DNA of 64,000 nucleotides from Hyalella azteca (taxonomy: Eukaryota > Arthropoda > Malacostraca > Amphipoda > Hyalellidae): the NCBI RefSeq assembly GCF_000764305.2, contig NW_025945849.1, forward strand, positions 62,001 through 126,000. Direction: 5' to 3'. The position numbers and the translations under genes were made by a program. The notes beneath the pieces were generated by a model that had not been told where the DNA came from, made no database searches, and was given only the letters and a program-made list of their open reading frames with translations. The stretch's first letter is position 1; each line of letters begins with the position of its first letter. This document shows positions 49,181 to 62,010 of the stretch, one piece after another.

Positions 49181-49710
49181 TACAGAACTGAAGTTTGGAA
49201 GAGAATTGATGTATATATTTGCTTTCTAAATAGCCGATAATTTAGGATCCGACATTGCATATAAATATACTCAGATTCCCTCAATATCTGCTTGGTGACA
49301 TGTCAATGCAATAATTCCACGACAGAGAAGGCATGAACACAATAAAATACATTCTTGAGCAAAGCACTTAATTGGAACATATATATTGGAGTTCGAATAC
49401 AACTAATTCTGTAAAATTGCTTCAAGTATTACGTGGCTAGAATCTTGAGTGATTAATCCCGTTGCAAATGGGTGAAGCTCAGCATTCTAGCTTGTTATCG
49501 AAATAAAATCTAAGTACTGAATCTCGTCAAAAAACTTGACAGCATGCCTGCTTCCTACAAGAATTCAGGGACATTTCGTAAAAACTTTGAATCATTGATC
49601 GAGGTTAGTAGATCGTCATCACCAAATACTCCTCGGGTGCTTTCACGTTTCATTGAACGTAACCACGGGACAAAAACTCTCCGGCGCGGCGACAGGGTTG
49701 AGGACAAGTG

Positions 49711-49827
49711 ATGAGCGATGAGTTTCTCCGCACAACCTCGATATCAAAGGAGCCTCGTTACTCAAGTTGTCCAGGCAGAACGCTGAGCACGTCCCGCCCC
49801 CAAGACTCGGACGATGACCATTCTGAG
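49711..49827 (+). CDS. Candidate first coding exon of an unidentified gene
   Basis: ATG at 49711 with G at -3 opens 39 codons that end exactly at a consensus donor, GAG|GTACGT. The reading is MSDEFLRTTSISKEPRYSSC, continuing PGRTLSTSRPQDSDDDHSE. It is Ser/Arg/Asp-rich, as in disordered N-termini, and richer in GC than its surroundings. No partner exon or family was recognised. Confidence 0.3.
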
Positions 49828-52800
49828 GTACGTTTCCAACTATCTGTTATTATGATTCAAGTACTGTAATGATAGATAGTCTTCCCGATTACTCGGCTAT
49901 TCTGGTTTAACCCTCTACCGCCGAACGTCAGTCTCTGGGAACACAACTTTCACCTTAAATTATAGTAAACTATTGAGTGTAGCAACCTGAGGACGTTTGT
50001 ACGCAACAGTGAACATTTTAAAGTTGTGCGTGTCGGCAGCCATCAGTACAAGTCATTTTGCGATCACGAAAAGGTATACTTTTTGGGAATTAGGCTTGTG
50101 AAAATATTGCTCCGGTTACTCATATCAGGCGGCACCGGGTTAAGTCTGTAGCGTTGATAGTCTTTCCGACTACTCGGCTACTTCGATACAAGTCTAGTGA
50201 CGACGGTCCTGTTGGATAAAAGAGTAAAGATAGTAGAACTAGGATGGCATTCATTGAAAATTGGTCGTATATTTTAGTGAAATTCATCGAAAATTGATTG
50301 ATTGTTTGAATAAAATTCATTGAAAATTGACAAATTAACGGATATGCGGCTGTTCTTTCCGAAACTATCGGGTAGCGGATACGGGACGAAATGAATGTTA
50401 ACTGCCATTTGCCGGACGTCAATCCTAAAGAACAAAATAATCTGATCTAAGTAACTAACAATTTATGTAACAAACTTCCACTTAAGATACGACTCAATAG
50501 AAGATGAATTCGTTGCCAAGATGAGTGATATATACGTGTTATGCACAAAAACTTTTTCACAAGCATCTATGCAAGATCAGAAATGCATGTCCGTCGCAAG
50601 TATCATGCACTCATAATTACCAGTAATAATAATTCGAGTCTTAAATATGCAGGAATCCGACTAGGTATTATAAATTTAACCTAAAAATACAATTTCCTCA
50701 AAGTTCGTAATACAGAGAAAATTACATAGACCTTGTTTTTGATTGAGTAACGATTATTTCCTGTAAAATCATAAGCATGGAATAGATTTCGGAAGATGTG
50801 ACCAAAAAATTATATTCAAAGAGTCTAATGTGATCGCCAACCTATTTCTTGCGGAACGAATCCCAAGTTCAATGAAGAACACGATTCCCTTCTTTGATGG
50901 ATCAATGTCGTATCACACGTTCGAAAAAAAATACTGTATTTCACCAGTCAGACCATCATTTTTGCCATGCAATCTATTTCTTTGGTCACAAAACCAGCGT
51001 ACAGCTTAGGTGCGAAGAAAGAAAATGTGGCACCGCGCAGTGCTAGCTGCCCGATATGAAACGAAATTAAGATATCCATTGAATACTCATGCCCTATCAG
51101 TCGTCTCGTTTACAAGCTCAAAGGCATTTCCCCAACAAGCCTAAAGTTCTCAGAATAAACAATACATTATGGCATACAATGAAAAATTATTAAATACTAT
51201 TAAATCGCTTTTCATAATTTACTTCACTCCACCTGTCATGAATTTGTAACCCCTAATTTTACATTCAAGTTTTTAATTAAGACGATAACTAGTAGTACCG
51301 TAACTACCAGAAAGATACCAAATGCCGCAACGCCAAGCAGGAGTTGGGAAAAGCCTGCTTTTATATTTATTGTTGTAATATAATAATTTTATGGTGTCAG
51401 ATATGAGTCCGCTAGGTAGAAGTGGGTGAAAGATCAATTTTAAAGCAAACAAATTAGGGATGCAATACTTAGTTTACGGTGAATTAAAAATTCAACCGGT
51501 TGTTTTATTTAAAGACAGCTAGAAAGAAACTAGGTCGAAATACAAAGAAACTTACCTGCAGATAATTTCATCAAAACTTCTGAACTTTTCCACAGGTGTA
51601 GTAGCACTACGTAAATGTGGCAAGTTGCACTCCGGAATAAATAAATCATTTGTGAAAGTATCCATCGTAGCTGGATAGTGATATGGCAGTGAGCTAGTAT
51701 TACATACAATAATTAATGACAGAAGCAATAAATTCATCAGCGCGACACAAGTTATCAGCTTTTCTACGCTGCCTGAGGTACACTGTTATGGGCGACCTCT
51801 AAACGCCGGAATAATTGCAGAACTTTTCAGAAAATGCATCAGTAAAATTCGAGCAATTTATCTTCAAATTTGCGGAACAGATCGCAGATGGGAAAGATAC
51901 ATATATTAACATTATACCAAGAAACGAAATTTCGATACAAAGCCACGCACTAATAACAATCTGAAAAGCATATAAAAAAATACGTCGATATCTACGACGA
52001 TGTTCATAGATATCGCATTGAACTGAAACAATTATCATCTACACACACAATATTGCAGCGTATTTGGAATAAATGTGCCCAGAACATGAGTAATAATAAT
52101 ACCTGCTGCCGTTTCATTATCGTGAACACATTTTCAGAGCATTCACCAGGATTTCCCTCGCCTTTACCAAGAAACACATCTGACCCATCCAGAGGAGGAC
52201 CACGAAAAAGAGGATAAAATTTTCGTCACTCAAAGCAATTTCCGTTTATATTTTCTAGTATGTAGACGTATTTTCGTAAGTGACCGCGGTGACGAAAATT
52301 CGCAAATTTGCGCTACGTGCGTTACCCCAGCCTTCGTCGCTGCATGCTGCCTTCAAAAGTTGAACGATTCAACACGTTTCTGTAAGCGCTAACAAATATT
52401 TCTAAGCATGAAAACCGTCCTTTTCTGTGTGACATTTTTTTCGCATCACTTCTGTAATCACTTCTTAAGTATCACTTTTTACGTGTTTTAAAAGATGCAA
52501 AAACAGTGATCCTGTAGAAAGTTTCGACGGAGAGAAGACAACGAACGTTTTTTTTTACATTTAGCGGGCATATTACTAAAAGGATTAAGTAGGGAACCAA
52601 GCAATATTTAGAAATCAAATAATTTTATCTCATTAGAAGGAGCAAAAGTAAAAGGTTTTTTCTTCTTTACCAAAACCATCGCAGATAAATTGTTCCATTG
52701 AAGCCAAATTATTCATTCGTAATTTGTGTAAGTTAGTACCAACGGCATATGCAAGTCGACAAAAATCAATTACAAAATTCTTGCACGTTGCTATTGATGC

Positions 52801-54590
52801 AATGATATACTTTCATTCAACTACAGTCGTATTTAACTTATTGTAATTGTTATTTGCGACTGTTCGCTGTGCCGTTAGTTCTAATTCAGCCCCATTTCGA
52901 TCTTATAAAAACACTTCCCTTTAACTTCACTTCTTGTTGTCTGTCTGCTACAAATCTTTTAATCGATATTAACCCTTCTATCTTTCCAATCGATCTGAAA
53001 TTTTGCAGACTTGCGTAAAGTCAGAGACAATGCTTGATACATATGACAGAGTAAATAATTTATAAAATTAAAACAAAAATTTTTACTATTATAAAAATTT
53101 GAAAAATAATTTTTCTATATTTAAAATTAAAATGAAAAATTCATTGCACATGTGTAACATCGGAGACACTGGCCTCTTTAAAAGTGTTGTCTTTAATAAG
53201 TGATTTTTAAACGCAAATTATTCTAAGTAAAAACTTAGTCATCAGTCAAGCAACTCTCAATTCCTCCCGAGGACCTAAAAATACCTCACTGTTTTTACTC
53301 ATAAATATTTTACTGAATATTTGAGCGATGTGGAGATCTTCGGTTTGTCTCAATACATGATACCTAAATTTCGTATAAAATATTGACCCACAAGTCAGCC
53401 GGCTACACTAAGACCATATGAAAATCCACCGGTTTTTTCAACCGATGTATAGACCGATAATGTTTACATGTACGGTTGTTTACATGTACGGTTATTTATA
53501 CATGTTTACATGTACGGTACGGTAGTTTATATGTTTACATGTACGGTCTCGATGGAGGAGGGAGCTTCGATTATCGCTTGCAGTGGATATACTGTACATT
53601 ATACAGCGTAATTTACCTGTTTCCTATAACGAACGTTGATTCTGACTTGGAGGCGGGCTGAATATACGAGTGTAAGCTATGCTTAGCATATTATGAATAG
53701 AACACGGAACGACTTCGATTCATGATATTTATAATAATAATTTGAATAACACATTAATTACGGAAATAATACACTAGATAATTACAATGATACTTGAAAT
53801 TAGACACATTCGACGCAGAATTTGAACCTCCAACGCTGCTATAAATGAGTCGTAAGTCTACTTGAATTTCATACGTTCCGTGATGGCTTAGCTCTCAAAT
53901 ATTACTACAGCCTAATTAATTTGAACATATCCCAAGATTGAGTGAAGGAAAAGTATTGCAAATGTACACATAGATTTCCTGAAGCATAAAAATTCTTACC
54001 AGTGTAAAAGTATTCTAATATAGCGAACGAATGACCACTGTCTCATATTAAGTAAGTCTGTGGAGCTGTTTCCAGCAGAGATTCATATCGTCACACAGAA
54101 GCTTCAGTAAAAAATGGAAACAAAATTTCTCCCGATTTACTCGCATTTATAAGGGCGCTTCCTTGCGTCGTAGTAAGTCCGGAGAGAAGAAACCGATAAA
54201 CAGAAATACAAGAAAAACTCTACATTCCAAAATTTCTTCTTCATCAGATTTTGGATATATACAGAATTAACTATTCATGAACGATAAGATAAACAGGACT
54301 TTATTGCGGATACCTAGTAAGCCACAGCATAGAGTCATATGCACCTTGACGATGTATAAATATATTTGACTAAAGTTACTTTAGAAGCACGTATGTCGGC
54401 GAAAAAATGATCAAAATATCTCTCCGTCACAGGCGAAAAAGAGGCAAAATAAGGCGCTGTCTCTATGACAACATTCTACAGTATTAACAGCACTCATTCA
54501 TAATAACTAATAGATCTTCATTTATAGAACGGATTTACTACGGGGGTTTACAACCAACGATTGAAAAGCGAATGAAATGCAACAATTTGC
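49828..54590. other. AT-rich region, no recognised gene
   Basis: A short TTTACATGTACGG tandem repeat lies at 53459-53550. Otherwise only short unsupported ORFs. Confidence 0.5.
53459..53550. repeat. Short TTTACATGTACGG tandem repeat
   Basis: Several 12-20 bp units based on TTTACATGTACGG. Confidence 0.75.
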
Positions 54591-54639
54591 AACCACTAAG
54601 AACGTAGGCATACACAACACAATATAAAGAATTGGGGTG

Positions 54640-54716
54640 CAGAATCCTATTACGAGAGAGTAATGATTGAAAAGTCTAGTGTGGAAAAAGATCTCGGAGT
54701 TTATGTCGACAAGGAN
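54640..54716 (+). pseudogene. LINE reverse transcriptase fragment
   Basis: Translates to RVMIEKSSVEKDLGVYVDK. EKDLGV-VD is a common motif near the end of CR1/Jockey RT. It is cut off at an N (54716), 12 bp before a mate-pair adapter. Confidence 0.55.
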
Positions 54717-54727
54717 GTCCCTTATTG

Positions 54728-54765
54728 CTGTCTCTTATACACATCTAGATGTGTATAAGAGACAG
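54728..54765. other. Nextera mate-pair junction adapter (assembly contamination)
   Basis: CTGTCTCTTATACACATCT followed directly by its reverse complement, the 38-bp Tn5 mosaic-end circularisation junction. It is not genomic, and the flanks may not be adjacent in the genome. Confidence 0.98.
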
Positions 54766-54769
54766 GTGC

Positions 54770-57350
54770 TATGCCATCTTGAAGCTGATGGAAAAGTGTA
54801 AGAAGTGTTGCTTAGGGGAGCAAGTTTTTCTCATGTCTGTTCGAAAGCTTGACGTTTGATCCCTTAGGCGAGTTCTCCATTTCAGTCGATTTGCTACGAT
54901 AACTTCAGGGGCTGAAATCGAAACGTTTTTAGTTCTTTTTGTTCAAGATTCTCATGTAATAAACAAGTGTCACTGCAAGTTGCAACCATGTCAATTAAGT
55001 TCAAATGATGGGCACAATGAATTAACCATTTCCTCGATATACACGACCCGACTTGCGGGTGTGATTTTTCAAAAAATACTTCTATCACTTATAATTACCC
55101 ATGAATATAAGTTAGTCTGATATTTAAAGATTGGCAGATAGGACACTCGTGCAAATAGGTTGCAGTGGTGGTATCGGAGCTTTTTCATACTCCACCTACC
55201 ACTACCACATCAAGACCAACACTGACTTGCCAGCGCTCGCTAGACTTTCGACTGGCTCGCGGTCGCCTGGACTCTGGACGGTCTGGAGTGCTTTGCACGA
55301 GGCGACGAGTCAACAGATCAAGGAACTCTGACTGATGTGAGTTGAGTGAACCACTGAACCTGTCGTTACACTACTGAATATCACGTGCATTTATGTTCAA
55401 CCGCAGCTATTAGGCTGAATAGCTTTTTTTGAATCTTCTTCACATCACAGTCATTTTTCACGACGACTCTTTATAACCGTCAGTATTTCTTAGCAATGTG
55501 CTACCTCACTCTCCTCAGATTTTGTATGAATAAAGATTAAATCCGTAAATATGATCCGATAGAGCTTTAGATAAATTTAAATGCAACTGTATGTCATATT
55601 GTATGATACAAATTATGTATAAATAATCTCATTTGCTTTATATAAAGCAGATTTGAAATAAAAACGCCGGGATGATAAGCATCTTGGATGGACAGCGCAG
55701 AGCATCAGCTCTCCGCCTGTATTTAGGTCAGAAGCTAGCATCGTCGGCCGGCGGTACAGCAGGCCTCAAGCGTGGCAGATTTCACTCTTGCTGAGAGCAT
55801 CTACTACAAATGACGAGGGATCAGGCCATGTAAGGCCTATTCTCAGTATTAGTTGGCTAAATAATCTATTAAAATATGGATGACAATATTAAACCGAGTT
55901 TATATAACATAAAGTGAAATTCCATGAATGAGGCTTGGAAATTTTTATGTATCAAAAGTCATATTAGAGGGAATAGAAACAACGCCGACATTAATTGTTT
56001 TACCAATTTTATATGAGTAAAAATCATTTCCAAATGAAGATAAGTTGTTTAACTGAAGTTATAAACAAAATGCCATGGTTTCGGCAAACATTTAGCTTAG
56101 AGAATCAAAAGCAGAAAAAAATAAAATATTTAACTGACCAAATGTTAGGAATTGAGAATTTAATTTTAAAATTTACTAAATTTATGACTTTACCTGAAAA
56201 AACTTATGGTATTCATTCATTATATGAAATTTTTGAGTAATTTGGCTATGCCAACTGCCGATGAACCAGTATGATGGCCAACCATTGACGAAATCACATC
56301 AATTATTGGGAAATGTTTATGTGTTTCTTGGTCTAATTGTATTGTCCATTATATAATGCGCAACTAAAACACAAGTGAAACTTTAGAAAAAAGGTAACAA
56401 ATTTGTGTATCTGTCAAAAATTTCAATTGATCGAGTGCGCAATTGAAATACTGACAAGACCGTTAGGACCGAATCGACACTTCAGCGATCTTCCGTGACG
56501 CTGTGAAGCATAAAGTTGCTAAGAGAAAAGAAAATTCAAACTGAGATAATTCAATTGCATTTACTTTGAATTGCTTATTATATATTTATTCTAGAAGATC
56601 ACGAAATTCGTGTTCGAAAATTCCATTATTTGTATAGATTATCATACATCAAATAACAAAGAATATCCTTAGTCCTTAATACTTAACACTTCGCATAGGA
56701 ATAAATTTTTAGTAAGATTTTATAAAGCTTTTGATAATCTTCAACTTTATTGCTTCTGGCACTTCTGCCTAATTCAAGTAATAGTGTACGTATAAAGCAA
56801 TTTTCAGGTTCTGCTAGAGCGGATTCATTTAAAGTCCACTAACTTCAAGTCAAAACAAAAACAATGCGCATTCTCTATTGCTATTGCGAATGATTATTGG
56901 GAAGAGTACGTTTGCTGTTATTTCAAGTTACTAACTGCACGGTCTGCACCAAACGAAGAAATAATTTCTGTATTCAATTTTTTTCATTGCTGACATCATG
57001 AACAGTTCATTGTAAGTCTTTTGTGCGTTGATACGGTCATTTATGCACTCAGAGACCAGAGTCAGGCAGAGACAGTTTTTCCTTAGAGACCAAGAGTTGA
57101 CTCATGACTGTTGAGACCATACGGTCCATAGTTCATACCTATTCCATAGTCAGGAAGATGTGGCCGCGCGAGATGGAGATGGTTGCAAGGGAATTTATCT
57201 TTTCAATCTGCATGATAGGGTGCAGGAAGTGGCTTAATATCTGAAGATCTTTGGCAAATTGGCAATGCATCAGTAGAAAAATGTAACCTTCAGAAGATTT
57301 TGCTGACACATCTGGTTTGAAATAGGGTAAACGCACCATATTCAGACACT
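54770..57350. other. No recognised gene
   Basis: Two slightly GC-rich patches, at 55130-55345 (ending in a donor-like GATGTGAGT) and 55670-55830, could be 5'UTR or transposon sequence. No protein family is recognised. Confidence 0.4.
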
Positions 57351-57351
57351 G

Positions 57352-57500
57352 AGTGGCTTGTAAATAGTTTGTCATTACTCAGCGTAAATGGCTTTTCATT
57401 AAAAATTACCCGGCGATGCATCTTTAAAATGGCCAGCGACGCTTTGGGCTTAAAAATCCATATATTGCCGATGCTGCATCCACCCTCTGCATAGTGGGAT
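57352..57500 (-). repeat. Dispersed coding-type repeat, copy A
   Basis: The minus strand reads IWIFKPKASLAILKMHRRVI then FNEKPFTLSNDKLF. It is homologous to 59798-59950 in opposite orientation. Confidence 0.7.
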
Positions 57501-58898
57501 CCCGCCATCCTGGTTTTTTGCTTCCACTTGGTTTCTAGGTTTTTCATTAACAAACTGATCCTAATCTAATTTTTTTCAGAATGGTGCGCTGAAAGCAGAA
57601 ATCAGTCAACAGTTATAGCCAACTTAAGCCAAGAAAGGGAGAACTGCTACGATACTTATGCAATGGAGATTGGAGCCATTTACAGGAGATATGAAAGTAG
57701 ATTACTGGATGCAACTATTCAGGAATGATTATGATTCACGAATAAATATTACTTACTAAGTTAGTAAAGTTACTATGCTCATAAAATGATGACTAGCTTA
57801 GTCAGTTATCACTTATCATTATCAGTAATCCACTCGAGGAGAAACTGGAGATCGGAGTAAGAACAGCGCTTAGCAGTCAACACAGTTCCTGTTACATGAA
57901 TTAATACGCGCCAGTCGTGGACTATAGATGTAACGTACTATAAACAAAGGACAATAAGGTAGACAACACTTAACGAATTTTGCACGTGTTAAAAGGGTCG
58001 AAAGCCTTAAATTCAGTTGCAAGAGTTAAAATATATTATTATTTTTGCTTTCAAAACATACATTTTATTTCCTATGTATATTGATTATCGGCTGCCATTC
58101 TGCAACAATATAATGTGTCGATCAATCTAAATAGTCATGGCAACAACTCATTGCTATTTAAATTAAAGACTCATTAAGCAATTCAAGTGTTTTTTTCCTT
58201 CCTAATTTTTATTTGTTCACAATTCTCTCATTTAATAATTTTATCACAACGATTGTATCCTTGACTTCAGGTTTGTTTGAAGAACTTCGAAAGGCGATGT
58301 AGACCGAATCGACAGTTCTGAGACAAATTTCCACTGAAAATGTTCCACGTATACTTTTTTTTAATCGAAACCAATCTTGACCTAATAAAATGAAGGGTAG
58401 TTTTTTTCCATATTATTCAAACTTCGAAGTAGTTCCCTTCGATATTATTTAGCAAATTATGGCTACTTTTTATTCGCAGAAGTGTCGGACCGGTCTTTTT
58501 ATACTTTTTACCATATGATCATGCACAAGTTTGCCAAATTAATACAACAAGGAGATAATTAACAACTAAATTATGTATTGACGTTATCATTTTTCGTGCA
58601 TTGTCTTAATTTTTTTATCATTTGATTTCATTCAGCATGTTGAAGCTAATTTTTATTAAAAAAAGCCCGCTTAACAGTTCACACACACGTAAGCGAGAAG
58701 CCAATTAGAAACAAAGCTATTTATTGACATCTAAAAAAATATTGAGATATAGCCATTAATTAATTACTATCAGTATATAAAAAATCTGATGATATTATTT
58801 AAAAATTTAATAAAACGATGTGATTCTCACAAGAAAAATACTTTCCAAAAATTTTTTTTAAGAGAACTCGATCGTCCAGTTACATCCTCATATTTACT

Positions 58899-58935
58899 TT
58901 AACCCATTAATGCCGAGCGGTTCCATTTGGAACCA
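58899..58935 (+). mobile_element. piggyBac-like transposon terminus
   Basis: TTAA at 58899-58902, then CCCATTAATGCCGAGCGG and the palindrome GGTTCCATTTGGAACC. CCC ends at TTAA with a subterminal TTCCAT-like palindrome match piggyBac ends. No partner end or transposase was found. Confidence 0.5.
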
Positions 58936-59118
58936 GCGAAAAAAAAAATGGATTCATAATAAAATTGTATGGTCAAATCAATATACTAGTGGATGCGTAG
59001 GTTTGATACACATCTTGTACATGTTCTGGCAACGTTTGGTTCTGCTGCGCCGACTACTCCCTGCTCAGTTAACATTAAAAGATTGTAAGTACCGGGTGTC
59101 AGACAGAAGGGCTTGACA

Positions 59119-59156
59119 CTGTCTCTTATACACATCTAGATGTGTATAAGAGACAG
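59119..59156. other. Nextera mate-pair junction adapter (second)
   Basis: Identical 38-bp junction. The small ORF starting MCIRDR at 59140 is translated adapter. Confidence 0.98.
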
Positions 59157-59797
59157 GTGCAATACAGCTCGCCATTGTACCTTTCAACATAAAATTAAGA
59201 AATTAAAAGCAAAAAGCGGTAAGTTTTACGAACAAATACGTGTAACTGAGGTCATACTTATTATTAGCGAAAGTTTTCCTGTGCATACCAGTGTCTGTTT
59301 AAGGAAGAATGTTGCTTTTATTAATTTATAAATGATCTTGAAGATTAGAGTCTTTTCGCATTCCGTGAGTAAGTTAGGACTTTTTTAGCACTCTAAGACT
59401 ATTTTGTATTGAAAAACCGCTTGCACGACGACTGCTGTGAGCCAGGCAGTGTTATCTAGACTGTCAGCGTGGGAGGTTGTCTGCCGTGCGCGCGGGGGCT
59501 GCGAACAGCGAGCCGCCACTCCTCTAATTTAAGTTCGGCGTTGCCCAAAACTCAAATTACCAAGGTAATTTAAAATTTATATGTAATTGCACCATGCTGT
59601 GGAGTGTGGGTAATTCCGACATCCCTCAACTTTTTCCGATATATTAAGCTTGGCCTTAGTTCCACGCATGCGTAGGGGGTTGAAATAGTGATGTCATACT
59701 ATTGCGCGCCAGATTTCTGTAAAACACTAGGTCAAGCGGGAAAATGTCAAGATCAGCAGAGCAAAAGTCTAAGTCAACTAGTGAGAACACCAGGGTG

Positions 59798-59950
59798 CAG
59801 AAGGTGGAAGCAGCATCGCCAATGCCCAATATAAGGGTTTTCAAGCCCAAAGCGTCGCCAACCATTTTCAAGATGCGTCGCCAGCATGCCAGGTAATTTT
59901 TAATGAAAAGCCATTTAAGCTGAGTAATGAAAAACTATTTAAAAGCCACA
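59798..59950 (+). repeat. Dispersed coding-type repeat, copy B
   Basis: Reads KVEAASPMPNIRVFKPKASP then TIFKMRRQ, with a frameshift to VIFNEKPFKLSNEKLF. It is homologous to 57352-57500 in inverse orientation, with base changes that preserve the protein motif. Family not recognised; probably part of a transposon ORF. Confidence 0.65.
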
Positions 59951-60503
59951 AACTTATTTACAAGGTTGAATGCACGTGTTACCCCAAATAACAAATTTTA
60001 CCCTAAAAACAGTCCGATTGTACAGCAAGAGCAAGTGTCAACTGAACATGTGATGATGCAGTCTGACTGCTCTAATGTGACCGTAACTACATTTTCTTTA
60101 CATTTTTTTGGCGGGAACTCATTGCAACCAATTTCTGTACAAGCTTTACTGCATCCTGATCCACCCAACATACCGGAAAACTTACTCTTTTCTAAATAGT
60201 TGGCCAAAGACTGACAAATATAGTAAATGCAAGAATTTCAATCTAAATGTGTCGACAAAATCTTTTGAAGGCGTAAATTTTGATACTGAAGCGTCGCCAA
60301 AGATCTCGCAATATTCATCTACTCTCTGCACAGTGGTGAGAACATAAAAACACGTACTATGAAAGTTGATAGTTGACCTTGCTTTACTAAATAGTGATAA
60401 ACTGTTTGGCTAGAAAGAATATTATGGTTTGAGACTTTTGAATAAGTCTGTGAATATATTAGGAATCCTTTAAGAATACTCGTATTTGCTGATTTTAAGT
60501 GGT

Positions 60504-60582
60504 AAATGAATTAATAGATGATTGATTTAAGAGATAGTTTTACTAAAATCATCTCTTAAATCAATCATCTATTAATTTATTT
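60504..60582. repeat. Near-perfect 32-bp inverted repeat
   Basis: The arms 60504-60535 and 60551-60582 pair with one mismatch around a 15-nt loop. Confidence 0.9.
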
Positions 60583-60584
60583 AC

Positions 60585-62010
60585 GATGCTGCTGCCAGTA
60601 GCTGCCACTATACAATGATGTGACATTTTCACAACGTTGCCATGTGTCAATAATCACAGCATATTAATAACCGTAATAACCCCTGCTGCCACTAGTAGCT
60701 GCAGCTATGCAATAATGTGATATCTTCTCACAATGCCATGTGTCAATGCTTGTAGGGTATTATTATTATTATACTATTAAAATGTTGACTCCAAAGTGGT
60801 ACTTGAACATATGTATTATGTACCAAAATGTATTTTCCCAGGATGTAGTGGTATATAATTTAGAGTTGCCAGATGGCCTAAAAAATGGCCAAGTCCACAA
60901 ACATGAAAAGCCTATATTTTCAATAGATACTTGTATATTTGTGTAGGTTATGGTGTAAAAATTTCATTTTTTTTTAATTTAATCAGGAAGTACTCCTATC
61001 ATAACTTTTAGCCAGCCTTAATGCAATTAAAAAAAAAACATCTGGCAACCTTGTATTGATGATACTCCAGTACAGAAATGAAATAATAGTATAAGATGAA
61101 GCAATCAGAGTCAACATGTTTATAACCATATACAGTTTGACCCCTTCTGCTGCCAATAGCTGCAGCTCTGTGCTGACTCATGGCGTGATCGTATTTTTGT
61201 GCCTCACATACAAACTATGGGTATGGTTCACATCCTAACCATACTCAAACTAAAAAACTATACCAACTCAGCACAACCCAACCCAGCAATAGCACAACCA
61301 TACCCAACCCAACCATACTCAACACAACCATGCTTAACCCAACCATACTCAACCTAACCAAATCATACATACCCCAACCCAGCACAACACAACCATACCC
61401 AATCCAACACATCCATACCCAACCCAACCATATACTCATCCATTGCCAACATAACACAACTCAACCTAACCCAATTCAACCAAACACAATCCACTCTGTC
61501 CCAATCCAATCAAACTCAACCCAATTTAACAAAATTTTTTGAACCCATCCCAAACCAATTCAACCCAACCTGGGGGCTGAGTTGGTTTGAATTGGATTGA
61601 TTTGATTTGTTTGTCTTGGATTGAATTGTTTTAAATTGGGTTGAATTTTGTTGTTTGTCTGTAGATAAATATGTTCACTGAATTTCTGCTGCTTCCATCC
61701 ACAGCTGCAACTGTGCAATGACGCAAGCATATCGTCTCTCCAGGTTTCTATAAACATATGTGTATCAGACTATTAGTGTGTATAAATACATTAAATGAAT
61801 GACTGCTGCTACCTTCAGCAGTGGAAGCTGCATCTGTAATATGAGACAAGCATATCCTCTCTCCACGTTTCTATAAATGTATGCATATTAGTGTATGGTA
61901 TATAATTACGTTCCAGGATTGTCTGCAGCTACCTATAGCGGAGGCAGCTGCGGCTGTGCGATGACACAAGTGTATCCACTGTCTATGTGCCTAAGTTGGT
62001 ACACGAATGT
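60585..62010. repeat. Dispersed ~110-130 bp CTGCTGCC...GCAGCT units
   Basis: At least six related units start near 60587, 60688, 61147, 61686, 61803 and 61921. Each has CTGCTGCCAGTAGCTGCAGC-like sequence, then TGTGCAATGA and, in most units, a TATC(G/C)TCTC-like block. Confidence 0.6.
61225..61660. repeat. Strand-asymmetric AACCCAACCATACTC / TTGGATTGAA tract
   Basis: About 340 bp of A/C-rich short repeats (CCCAACCATACTCAACC) switch near 61570 to G/T-rich TTGGATTGATTTG, so the two halves can pair imperfectly. Confidence 0.8.

Noticed and set aside
48907..49240. ORFs with repeated YLSRSGF
   Set aside because: Product of the 27-bp tandem repeat.
59140..59331. ORF starting MCIRDR
   Set aside because: The start is translated Nextera adapter.
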